Positions 39,925 through 52,250 of a DNA stretch of 64,000 bases are shown here, in pieces. How positions within the stretch are numbered: position 1 is the stretch's first letter; the number at the start of each line of letters is the position of its first letter. The translations under genes and the position numbers were made by a program. The notes under the pieces were generated by a model. The model did not search any database. It was not told where the DNA came from and saw only the letters and a program-made list of their open reading frames with translations. Source of the DNA: Symsagittifera roscoffensis (taxonomy: Eukaryota > Xenacoelomorpha > Acoela > Convolutidae); contig NC_087067.1 of assembly GCF_963678635.1 (NCBI RefSeq), positions 31,842,401 to 31,906,400 of the forward strand, written 5' to 3'.

Positions 39925-40352
39925 ATTGGTCAATTGCCCAGCCGTCGCGCCGTCTCCATGTTGGTCTGGAAAGTCGCGACGTCTCCATCTTGTTCTGCAA
40001 AGTCTGGAAATAGCTAGGTTTGGTCGCGCCGGTCACGCCATTTCCTGACCCGCAGGGTCGCGCCATATCCGCCTTGGTCGCGAAAGTCGCGCCTTAGTTT
40101 TTCGGTCGCGAAAGTCTGGAAATGGCAACTCTTGGTCGCGTGAGTCTGGACATACCAAATATGAGTCGCGATGTTTTGGTCGCGCCACCTCTGCTTTGGT
40201 CGCTATAGTCGCGACGGATCATCATGGTCGCAAAAGTCTGGAAATGCATGTTTTGGACGCCAAAGCCTGGACATGCCTAATTTTGGTCTGGAAAGTCTGG
40301 ACATGCTAAAATTTTGTCGCGAAAGTATGGACATGAGTCTGGGACCTCGACC
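39925..40352 (+). repeat. Degenerate GC-rich minisatellite
   Basis: Irregular repeats of about 20-30 bp built on TTGGTCGCGAAAGTCTGGA and ATG (for example near 40100, 40130, 40215, 40285). Strongly CpG-rich against an AT-rich region. The frames across it carry no recognisable domain. Confidence 0.75.
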
Positions 40353-40575
40353 CGGGAATACCGCTCAAAAACCACTTAAAAACCGCTCAAATCTTGCTTG
40401 AAAAACCGTTCAAAAATCACCGCAAGAAATGAGCGGTTTTTGAGCGGTTTTTTAAGCAAGATTTGAGCGGTTTGAGCGGTTTTTTCAAAAAAACCGCCCA
40501 AGCCGCCCAAACCGCTCAAATCTTGCTGGAAAACCGCTCATATCTTGAGCGGTTTTTGAGCGGGATCTCGACCCG
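40353..40575. repeat. Second GAGCGGTTT palindrome block with CTCGACCCGGG flanks
   Basis: ACCGCTCAAAAACC, CAAATCTTGCTTGAAAAACC and their complements (TGAGCGGTTTTTGAGCGG, AAGCAAGATTTGAGCGG) repeat the motif of the palindrome at 39183. It is bracketed by GACCTCGACCCGGG at about 40340 and GATCTCGACCCGGG at about 40563, as direct repeats. Confidence 0.75.
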
Positions 40576-40889
40576 GGTCTGGCAATAATTGCTTTTATAA
40601 AAGAACCTAGTTTGAAATTCAAGTTTTCTTCCAGTCTTTCCTTAAAGCTAAAACAAATTGGAATTACTTAGCAAGAAAGTGAAAGCATGCAAAATCAATG
40701 CGTTAATTCACACTCTGATTGGTAAAAATCGAGTGGCTGAAGGTTAGTGTTTTCCCGCAGACACAAAGTTCAACTTGATAGAGAATCCATATTGCTAACA
40801 ATGACAATTGATTGCTGACCAAATCAAAAGGTATTCACCTGTTCCATTCGAAACTTGCTAGCTATTCAGATAGAGTAAAGTATCAATTC
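40576..40889. other. Unique sequence before the satellite
   Basis: About 310 bp with no repeat or gene that I can see; it marks the left border of the tandem array. Confidence 0.5.
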
Positions 40890-42830
40890 TTGCAATATTT
40901 ATTTCGAAATCAACATCATATGAGATATGGACCATCCAATCCGGAATTGAAGTTTTGAGATCAATTATTGCTGTATATTTTCCAAAATCCACATAATCTG
41001 AGGAATGGGCAATCCATTCCGGAATTGAAGTTTTGAGATCAATTCTTGCTATATATAATTCAAAATCCACATCATAGGAGATATGGGCAATCCAATCCGG
41101 AATGTAAATTTTGAGATCAATTCTTGCGATATATAATTCAAAATCAACATCACATGAGATATGGGCAATCCATTCCGGAATTGAAGTTTTGAGATCAATT
41201 CTTGCTATATATAATTCAAAATCCACATCATAGGAGATATGGGCAATCCAATCCGGAATGTAAATTTTGAGATCAATTCTTGCGATATATAATTCAAAAT
41301 CAACATCACATGAGATATGGGCAATCCATTCCGGAATTGCGTTTTGCGATCAATTCTTGCGATATGTATTTCAAAATCTTCATCAAATGAGATATGGACC
41401 ATCCAATCCGGAATTGAAGTTTTGAGATCAATTATTGCTATATATTTTCCAAAATCCACATAATCTGAGGAATGGGCAATCCGTTCCGGAATTGAAGTTT
41501 TGAGATCAATTCTTGCTATATATAATTCAAAATCCACATCATAGGAGATATGGGCAATCCAATCCGGAATGTAAATTTTGAGATCAATTCTTGCGTTATT
41601 TTTTTCAAAATCAACATCACATGAGATATGGGCAATCCATTCCGGAATTGCGTTTTGCGATCAATTCTTGCGATATGTATTTCAAAATCTTCATCAAATG
41701 AGATATGGACCATCCAATCCGGAATTGAAGTTTTGAGATCAATTATTGCTATATATTTTCGAAAATCCACATAATCTGAGGAATGGGCAATCCATTCCGG
41801 AATTGAAGTTTTGAGATCAATTCTTGCTATATATAATTCAAAATCCACATCATAGGAGATATGGGCAATCCAATCCGGAATGTAAATTTTGAGATCAATT
41901 CTTGCGTTATTTTTTTCAAAATCAACATAATCTGAGGAATGGGCAATCCATTCCGGAATTGATGTTTTGAGATCAATTCTTGCTATATATAATTCAAAAT
42001 CCACATCACATGAGATATGGGCAATCCATTCCGGAATTGAAGTTTTGAGATCAATTCTTGCTATATATAATTCAAAATCCACATCATAGGAGATATGGGC
42101 AATCCAATCCGGAATGTAAATTTTGAGATCAATTCTTGCGATATATAATTCAAAATCAACATCACATGAGACATGGGCAATCCATTCCGGAATTGCGTTT
42201 TGCGATCAATTCTTGCAATATGTATTTCAAAATCTTCATCAAATGAGATATGGACCATCCAATCCGGAATTGAAGTTTTGAGATCAATTATTGCTATATA
42301 TTTTCCAAAATCCACATAATCTGAGGAATGGGCAATCCATTCCGGAATTGAAGTTTTGAGATCAATTCTTGCTATATATAATTCAAAATCCACATCATAG
42401 GAGATATGGGCAATCCAATCCGGAATGTAAATTTTGAGATCAATTCTTGCGTTATTTTTTTCAAAATCAACATAATCTGAGGAATGGGCAATCCATTCCG
42501 GAATTGATGTTTTGAGATCAATTCTTGCTATATATAATTCAAAATCCACATCATAGGAGATATGGGCAATCCAATCCGGAATGTAAATTTTGAGATCAAT
42601 TCTTGCGATATATAATTCAAAATCAACATCACATGAGATATGGGCAATCCATTCCGGAATTGCATTTTGAGATCAATTCTTGCGATATGTATTTCAAAAT
42701 CTTCATCAAATGAGATATGGGCAATCCTTTCCGAAGTTGATGTTCTGAGATCAATTCTTGCGATATATATTTCGAAGTCAACATCATATGAGATATGGGC
42801 AATCTATTCCAGAATGGCATTTTGAGATCA
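40890..42830. repeat. Satellite block A: pure 78-bp monomers
   Basis: Monomers alternate between variants ending in GGAATTGAAGTTTTGAGATC and GGAATGTAAATTTTGAGATC, with AATTCAAAATCCACATCATA typical. Exact 78-bp spacing gives open - strand frames of up to 188 codons (41516-42082) with a 26-residue period. No start, stop or composition evidence supports translation. Confidence 0.85.
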
Positions 42831-43560
42831 ATTCTTGCGATATAATTTTCAAAGTTAACATCATATGCGATATGGTCAATCCATTCCGGAATTGAAATTT
42901 TGAGATCAATTGTTGCGATATATTTTTCAAAATCATCATCATATGAGATATGGGAAATCCATTCCGGAATTGAATTTTGAGAAAATTTCCTGCATTATAT
43001 ATTTCAAAGTCAACATCATATAAGATATGGGCAATCTATTCCGGAATTACATTTTGAAATCAATTCTTGCGATATATATTTCAAAATCAACATTATTGCG
43101 TTATTGTCAGTTCATTAGGGAATTGAAACTTTGAGATCAATTCTTGCAATAAATATGTCAAGATCAACATCATGAAATATGGGCAATCCAATCCGAAACT
43201 GAAGTTTTGAGATCAATATCTGCGATATATGTTTCAAAGTCAACATCATATGAGATATGCGCAACCCATTCAGGAATTGAAGTTTTGAGATCATTTTTTG
43301 CGATATATATTTTGAAATCAACAACATATGAGATATGGGCAATCCGATCCGTAATGGAAGTTTTGAGATCAACTCTTGCGATATATATTTCAAATTCAAC
43401 AACATCTGAGATATGTGCAATCCATTCCGGAATTGAAGTTTTGAGATATATTCTTGCTATATATATTTCAAACTCCACATCATAGGAGATATGGCCAATC
43501 CAATCCGGACTTTAAGTTTTAAGATCAATTCTTGCGATATATATTTCAAGTTCAACATCA
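42830..43560. repeat. Satellite block B: mixed monomers, duplicated at about 47.6 kb
   Basis: Mixed variants including CGCAACCCATTCAGGAATTG (about 43260) and a TGTCAGTTCATTA variant (about 43107). The same series recurs 4734 bp to the right (about 47.6-48.2 kb), and the CGCAACCCATTCAGG part once more at about 48770. Confidence 0.8.
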
Positions 43561-45950
43561 CATGAGATATGGGTAATCCATTCCGGAATTGCAATTTGAG
43601 ATCAATTCTTGCGATATGTATTTCAAAATCATCATCATATGAGATATGGGCAATCCATTCCGAAATTGTAGTTCTGAGATCAATTTTTGCGATATATATT
43701 TCAAAGTCAACATCATATGAGATATGGGCAATCTATTCCGGAATGGCATTTTGAGGTCAATTCTTGCGATATATTTTTCAAAATCAACATCATATGCAAT
43801 ATGGTCAATCCATTCCGAAATTGTAGTTCTGAGATCAATTCTTGCGATATATATTTCAAAGTCAACATCATATGAGATATGGGCAATCTATTCAGGAATG
43901 GCATTTTGAGATCAATTCTTGCGATATCTTTTTCAAAATCAACATCATATGAGATATGGAAAATCCATTCCGAAATTGTAGTTCTGAGATCAATTCTTGC
44001 GATATATATTTCAAAGTCAACATCATATGATATATGGGCAATCTATTCAAGAATGGCATTTTGAGATCAATTCTTGCGATATCTTTTTCAAAATCAACAT
44101 CTTATGAGATATGGAAAATCCATTCCGAAATTGTAATTCTGAGATCAATTCTTGCGATATATATTTCAAAGTCAACATCATATGAGATATGGGCAATCTA
44201 TTCCGGAATGGCATTTTGAGGTCAATTCTTGCGATATATTTTTCAAAATCAACATCATATGCAATATGGTCAATCCATTCCGAAATTGTAGTTCTGAGAT
44301 CAATTCTTGCGATATATATTTCAAAGTCAACATCATATGAGATATGGGCAATCTTTTCAGGAATGGCATTTTGAGGTCAATTCTTGCGATATATTTTTCA
44401 AAATCAACATCATATGCAATATGGTCAATCCATTCCGAAATTGTAGTTCTGAGATCAATTCTTGCGATATATATTTCAAAGTCAACATCATATGAGATAT
44501 GAGCAATCTATTCAGGAATGGCATTTTGAGATCAATTCTTGCGATATCTTTTTCAAAATCAACATCATATGAGATATGGAAAATCCATTCCGGAAATGAT
44601 GTTTTGAGAAAAATTCTTGCATTATATATTTCAAAATCATCATCATATGAGAAATGGGCAATCCATTCCGAAATTGTAGTTCTGAGATCAATTCTTGCGA
44701 TAGTTTTTTCAAAATCAACATCATATGCAATATGGTCAATCCATTCCCACAATTGTAGTTCTGAGATCACTTCTTGCGATATATATTTCAAAGTCAATAC
44801 ATATGAGATATGGGCAATCTATTCCGGAATGGCTTTTTGAGGTCAATTCTTGCGATATTTTTTTTTTTTGAAAATCAACATCATATGAGATATGGAAGAT
44901 CCATTCCGAAATTGTAGTTCTGAGATCAATTCTTGCGAAATATATTTCAAAGTCAACATCATATGAGATATGGGCAATCTATTCAGGAATGGCATTTTGA
45001 GGTCAATTCTTGCGATATATTTTTCAAAATCAACATCATATGCAATATGGTCAATCCATTCCGAAATTGTAGTTCTGAGATCAATTCTTGCGAAATATAT
45101 TTCAAAGTCAACATCATATGAGATATGGGCAATCTATTCAGGAATGGCATTTTGAGATCAATTCTTGCGATATGTTTTTCAAAATCAACATCATATGAGA
45201 TATGGAAAATCCATTCCGGAAATGATGTTTTGAGAAAAATTCTTGCATTATATATTTCAAAATCATCATCATATGAGAAATGGGCAATCCATTCCGAAAT
45301 TGTAGTTCTGAGATCAATTCTTGCGATAGTTTTTTCAAAATCAACATCATATGCAATATGGTCAATCCATTCCCAAAATTGTAGTTCTGAGATCACTTCT
45401 TGCGATATATATTTCAAAGTCAATACATATGAGATATGGGCAATCTATTCCGGAATGGCTTTTTGAGGTCAATTCTTGCAATATTTTTTTCAAAATCAAC
45501 ATCATATGCAATATGGTCAATCCATTCCGAAATTGTAGTTCTGAGATCAATTCTTGAGATATATAATTTAAAGTCAACATCATATGAGATATGGGCAATC
45601 TATTCAGGAGTGGCATTGTGAGATCAATTCTTGCGATATTTTTTTCAAAATCAACATCATATGCAATATGGTCAATCCATTCCCAAAATTGTAGTTCTGA
45701 GATCACTTCTTGCGATATATATTTCAAAGTCAATACATATGAGATATGGGCAATCTATTCAGGAATGGCATTTTGAGATCAATTCTTGCGATATATTTTT
45801 CAAAATCAACATCATATGAGATATGGAAAATCCATTCCGGAAATGATGTTTTGAGAAAAATTCTTGCATTATATATTTCAAAGTCACTATCATATGAGAT
45901 ATGGGCAATCGATTCCGGAATTACATTTTGAAATCAATTCTTTCGATAAA
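43560..45950. repeat. Satellite block C: 155-bp dimers
   Basis: A higher-order unit of 155 bp (78 + 77): equivalent frames start at 43569, 43724, 43879, 44034 and 44189. Paired variants carry CAATCTATTCAGGAATGGCA and CAATCCATTCCGAAATTGTA. A longer unit repeats at 626 bp (44499 against 45125). Confidence 0.88.
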
Positions 45951-47240
45951 TATTTCAAAATCAACATTATATGCGATATGTTCAATTCATTAAGGAAATG
46001 AAATATTGAGATCAATTCTTGAAAAAAAAAATTTCAACTTCAACATCATGAGATATGAACAATCAAATCCGAAATTGAAGTTTTGAGATCAATATTTGCG
46101 ATATACATTTCAAAGTCAACATGATATGAGATATGGGCAATCCATTCCGGAATTACATTTTGAAATCAATTCTTTCGATATATATTTCAGAATCAACATT
46201 ATATGCGATATGTTCAATTCATTAAAGAATTGAAATTTTGAGATCAGTTCTTGCAAAAAATATTTCAACATCAGTATCATGATATATGAACAATCCAATC
46301 CGAAATTGAAGTTTTGAGATCAATTCTTGCGATATACATTTCAAAATCATCATCATATGAGATATGGGAAATCCATTCCTGATTTATAGTTCTGAGATCA
46401 ATTCTTGCGATATATATTTCAAAGTCAACATCATATCAGATATGGGCAATCTATTCAGGAATGGCATTTTGAGATCAATTCTTGCGATATATTTTTCAAA
46501 ATCAACATCATATGAGATATGGAAAATCAATTCCGGAAATGATGTTTTGAGGAAAATTCTTGCATTATATATTTCAAAGTCACTATCATATGAGATATGG
46601 GCAATCGATTCCGGAATTACATTTGGAAATCAATTCTTTCGATAAATATTTCAAAATCAACATTAAATGCGATATGTTCAATTCATTAAGGAATTGAAAA
46701 TTTGAGATCAATTCTTGAAAAAAAAATATTTCAACTTCAACATCATGAGATATGAACAATCAAATCCGAAATTGAAGTTTTGAGATCAATTCTTGCGATA
46801 AACATTTCAAAGTCAACATGATATGAGATATGGGCAATCCATTCCGGAATTACATTTTGAAATCAATTCTTTCGATATATATTTCAGAATCAACATTATA
46901 TGCGATATGTTCAATTCATTAAAGAATTGAAATTTTGAGATCAATTCTTGCAAAAAATTTTTCAACATCAGTATCATGATATATGAACAATCCAATCCGA
47001 AATTGAAGTTTTGAGATCAATTCTTGCAATATACATTTCAAAATCATCATCATATGAGATATGGGAAATCCATTCCTGAATTTTAGTTCTGAGATCAATT
47101 CTTGCGATATATATTTCAAAGTCAACATCATATCAGATATGGGCAATCTATTCAGGAATGGCATTTTGAGATCAATTCTTGCGATATATTTTTCAAAATC
47201 AACATAATCTGAGGAATGGCCATTCCATTCCGGAATTGAA
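45950..47240. repeat. Satellite block D: monomers with GTTCAATTCATTAA, 697-bp duplication
   Basis: Variants with ATGCGATATGTTCAATTCAT and CAACTTCAACATCATGAGAT (with A-runs of variable length) appear here for the first time. The segment at 46116 recurs at 46813 (697 bp, nine monomers). Confidence 0.8.
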
Positions 47241-50100
47241 GTTTTGAGATCAATTCTTGCTATATATAATTCAAAATCCACATCATAGGAGATATGGGCA
47301 ATCCAATCCGGAATGTAAATTTTGAGGTCAATTCTTGCGATATATAATTCAAAATCAACCTCACATGAGATATGGGCAATCCATTCCGGAATTGCATTTT
47401 GAGATCAATTCTTGCGATATGTATTTCAAAATCTTCATCAAATGAGATATGGGCAATCCTTTCCGAAATTGAAGTTCTGAGATCAATTCTTGCGATATAT
47501 ATTTTGAAGTCAACATCATATGAGATATGGGCAATCTATTCCAGAATGGCATTTTGAGATCAATTCTTGCGATATAATTTTCAAAGTTAACATCATATGC
47601 GATATGGTCAACCCATTCCGGAATTGAAATTTTGAGATCAATTGTTGCGATATATTTTTCAAAGTCATCATCATATGAGATATGGGAAATCCATTCCGGA
47701 ATTGAATTTTTCAGAAAAATTCCTGCATTATATATTTCAAAGTCAACATCATATAAGATATGGGCAATCTATTCCGGAATTACATTTTGAAATCACTTCT
47801 TGCGATATATATTTCAAAATCAACATTATATGCGTTATTGTCAGTTCATTACGGAATTGAAACTTTGAGATCATTTCTTGCAATAAATTTGTCAGGATCA
47901 ACATCATGAGTTATGGGCAATCCAATCCGAAATTGAAGTTTTGAGATCAATTCCTGCGATATATGTTTCAAAGTCAACATCATATGAGATATGCGCAACC
48001 CATTCAGGAATTGAAGTTTTGAGATCATTTTTTGCGAGATACATTTTAAAATCAACATCATATGAGATATGGGCAATCCGATCCGTAATTGAAGTTTTGA
48101 GATCAGTTCTTGCGATATATATTTCAAGTTCAACAACATCTGAGATATGTGCAATCCATTCCGGAATTGAAGTTTTGAGATATATTCTTGCTATATATAT
48201 TTCAAACTCCACATCATAGGAGATATGGTCAATCCAATCCGGAGTTTAAGTTTTAAGATCAATTCTTGCGATATGTATTTCAAAATCATCATCATATGAG
48301 ATATGGGCAATCCATTCCGAAATTGTAGTTCTGAGATTAATTTTTGCGATATATATTTCAAAGTCAACATCATATGAGATATGGGCAATCTATTCCGGAA
48401 TGGCTTTTTGAGGTCAATTCTTGCGATATATTTTTCAAAATCAACATCATATGCAATATGGTCAATCCATTCCGAAATTGTAGTTCTGAGATCAATTCTT
48501 GCATTATATATTTCAAAGTCAACATCATATGAGATATGGGCAATCTATTCAGGAATGGCATTTTGAGATCAATTCTTGCGATATATTTTTCAAAATCAAC
48601 ATCATATGAGATATGGAAAATCAGTTCCGGAAATGATGTTTTGAGAAAAATTCTTGCATTATATATTTCAAAATCATCATCATATGAGATATGGGCAATC
48701 CAATCCAAAATTGAAGTTTTGAGATCAATTCCTGCGATATATGTTTCAAAGTCAACATCATATGAGATATGCGCAACCCATTCAGGAATTGAAGTTTTGA
48801 GATCATTTTTTGCGCTATACATTTTAAAATCAACAACATATGGAATATGGGCAATCCGATCCGTAATTGAAGTTTTGAGATCAACTCTTGCGATATATAT
48901 TTCAAATTCAACAACATCTGAGATATGTGCAATCCATTCCGGAATTGAAGTTTTGAGATATATTCTTGCTATATATATTTCAAACTCCACATCATAGGAG
49001 ATATGGTCAACCCAATCCGGAATTTAAGTTTTAAGATCAATTCTTGCGATATATATTTCAAATTCAACATCACATGAGATATGGGCAATCCATTCCGGAA
49101 TTGCAATTTGAGATCAATTCTTGCGATATGTATTTCAAAATCATCATCATATGAGATATGGGCAATCCATTCCGAAATTGTAGTTCTGAGATCAATTTTT
49201 GCGATATATATTTCAAAGTCAACATCATATGAGATATGGGCAATCTATTCCGGAATGGCATTTTGAGGTCAATTCTTGCGATATATTTTTCAAAATCAAC
49301 ATCATATGCAATATGGTCAATCCATTCCGAAATTGTAGTTCTGAGATCAATTCTTGCGATATATATTTCAAAGTCAACATCATATGAGATATGGGCAATC
49401 TATTCAGGAATGGCATTTTGAGATCAATTCTTGCGATATATTTTTCAAAATCAACATCATATGAGATATGGAAAATCCATTCCGGAAATGATGTTTTGAG
49501 AAAAATTCTTGCATTATATATTTCAAAATCGTCATCATATGAGAAATGGGCAATCCATTCCGAAATTGTAGTTCTGAGATCACTTTTTGCGATATATATT
49601 TGAAAGTCAACATCCTATGAGATATGGGCAATCTATTCCGGAATGGCATTTTGAGGTCAATTCTTGCGATATATTTTTCAAAATCAAAATCATATGCAAT
49701 ATGGTCAATCCATTCCGAAATTGTAGTTCTGAGATAAATTCCTGCGTTATATATTTCAAAGTCAACATCATATGAGATATGGGCAATCTATTCAGGAATG
49801 GCATTTTGAGGTCAATTCTTGCGATATATTTTTCAAAATCAACATCATATGCAATATGGTCAATCCATTCCCAAAATTGTAGTTCTAAGATCAATTCTTG
49901 CGATATATATTTCAAAGTCAACATCATATGAGATATGGGCAATCTATTCGGGAATGGCATTTTGAGATCAATTCTTGCGATATTTTTTTCAAAATCAACA
50001 TCATATGAGATATGGAAAATCCATTCCGGAAATGATGTTTTGAGAAAAATTCTTGCATTATATATTTCAAAGTCACTATCATATGAGATATGGGCAATCG
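47240..50100. repeat. Satellite block E: repeats of blocks A-C
   Basis: Block A-like monomers (47240-47560), then a copy of block B offset by 4732-4734 bp, then block C-like dimers offset by 5512 bp from the first (for example 43558 and 49070; 43713 and 49225). It contains the longest open frame of the array (206 codons, 48370-48990, - strand), an effect of the period. Confidence 0.85.
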
Positions 50101-52250
50101 ATTCCGGAATTACATTTTGAAATCAATTCTTTCGATATATATTTCAAAATCAACATTATATGCGATATGTTCAACTCATTAAGGAGTTGAAAATTTGAGA
50201 TCAATTCTTGAAAAAAAACATATTTCAACTTCAACATCATGAGATATGAACAATCAAATCCGAAATTGAAGTTTTGAGATCAATTCTTGCGATATACATT
50301 TCAAAGTCACTATCATATGAGATATGGGCAATCCATTCCGGAATTACATTTTGAAATCAATTCTTTCGATATATATTTCAGAATCAACCTTATATGCGAT
50401 ATGTTCAATTCATTAAAGAATTGAAATTTTGAGATCAATTCTTGCAAAAAAAATTTCAACATCAGTATCATGAGATATGAACAATCCAATCCGAAATTGA
50501 AGTTTTGAGATCAATTCATGCGATATACATTTCAAAATCATCATCATATGAGATATCGGAAATCCATTCCGGAAATGATGTTTTGAGAAAAATTCTTGCA
50601 TTATATATTTCAAAGTCACTATCATATGAGATATGGGCAATTGATTCCGGAATTACATTTTGAAATCAATTCTTTCGATATATATTTCAAAATCAACATT
50701 ATATGCGATATGTTCAATTCTTTAAGGAATTGAAAATTTGAGATCAATTCTTGAAAAAAAAATATTTCAACTTCAACATCATGAGATATGAACAATCAAA
50801 TCCGAAATTGAAGTTTTGAGAAAAATTCTTGCATTATATATTTCAAAGTCACTATCATATGAGATATGGGCAATCCATTCCGGAATTACATTTTGAAATC
50901 AATTCTTTCGATATATATTTCAGAATCAACCTTATATGCGATATGTTCAATTCATTAAAGAATTGAAATTTTGAGATCAATTCTTGCAAAAAAAATTTCA
51001 ACATCAGTATCATGAGATATGAACAATCCAATCCGAAATTGAAGTTTTGAGATCAATTCATGCGATATACATTTCAAAATCATCATCATATGAGATATCG
51101 GAAATCCATTCCGGAAATGATGTTTTGAGAAAAATTCTTGCATTATATATTTCAAAGTCACTATCATATGAGATATGGGCAATTGATTCCGGAATTACAT
51201 TTTGAAATCAATTCTTTCGATATATATTTCAAAATCAACATTATATGCGATATGTTCAATTCTTTAAGGAATTGAAAATTTGAGATCAATTCTTGAAAAA
51301 AAAAATATTTCAACTTCAACATCATGAGATATGAACAATCAAATCCGAAATTGAAGTTTTGAGAAAAATTCTTGCATTATATATTTCAAAGTCACTATCA
51401 TATGAGATATGGGCAATCCATTCCGGAATTACATTTTGAAATCAATTCTTTCGATATATATTTCAGAATCAACATTATATGCGATATGTTCAATTCATTA
51501 AAGAATTGAAATTTTGAGATCAATTCTTGCAAAAAATATTTCAACATCAGTATCATGAGATATGAACAATCCAATCCGAAATTGAAGTTTTGAGATCAAT
51601 TCTTGCGATATACATTTCAAAGTCACTATCATATGAGATATGGGCAATCCATTCCGGAATTACATTTTGAAATCAATTCTTTCGATATATATTTCAGAAT
51701 CAACATTATATGCGATATGTTCAATTCATTAAAGAATTGAAATTTTGAGATCAATTCTTGCAAAAAATATTTCAACATCAGTATCATGAGATATGAACAA
51801 TCCAATCCGAAATTGAAGTTTTGAGATCAATTCATGCGATATACATTTCAAAATCATCATCATATGAGATATCGGAAATCCATTCCGGAAATGATGTTTT
51901 GAGAAAAATTCTTGCATTATATATTTCAAAGTCACTATCATATGAGATATGGGCAATTGATTCCGGAATTACATTTTGAAATCAATTCTTTCGATATATA
52001 TTTCAAAATCAACATTATATGCGATATGTTCAATTCTTTAAGGAATTGAAAATTTGAGATCAATTCTTGAAAAAAAAATATTTCAACTTCAACATCATGA
52101 GATATGAACAATCAAATCCGAAATTGAAGTTTTGAGAAAAATTCTTGCATTATATATTTCAAAGTCACTATCATATGAGATATGGGCAATCCATTCCGGA
52201 ATTACATTTTGAAATCAATTCTTTCGATATATATATTTCAGAATCAACAT
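50100..52250. repeat. Satellite block F: long units repeated at 542 and 774 bp
   Basis: Segments starting at 50413, 50955 and 51729 translate identically over 75 codons, so these long units (7 and 10 monomers) were copied recently. A close copy lies at 62179, over 10 kb away. Confidence 0.85.

Noticed and set aside
39875-40401. Short frames across the GC-rich minisatellite
   Set aside because: Low-complexity translation of degenerate CpG-rich repeats, no domain.
48370-48990. 206-codon frame (and dozens of 60-190-codon frames) in the satellite, both strands
   Set aside because: Explained by the 78-bp period; equivalent frames occur on both strands and are broken wherever a 77-bp monomer occurs.
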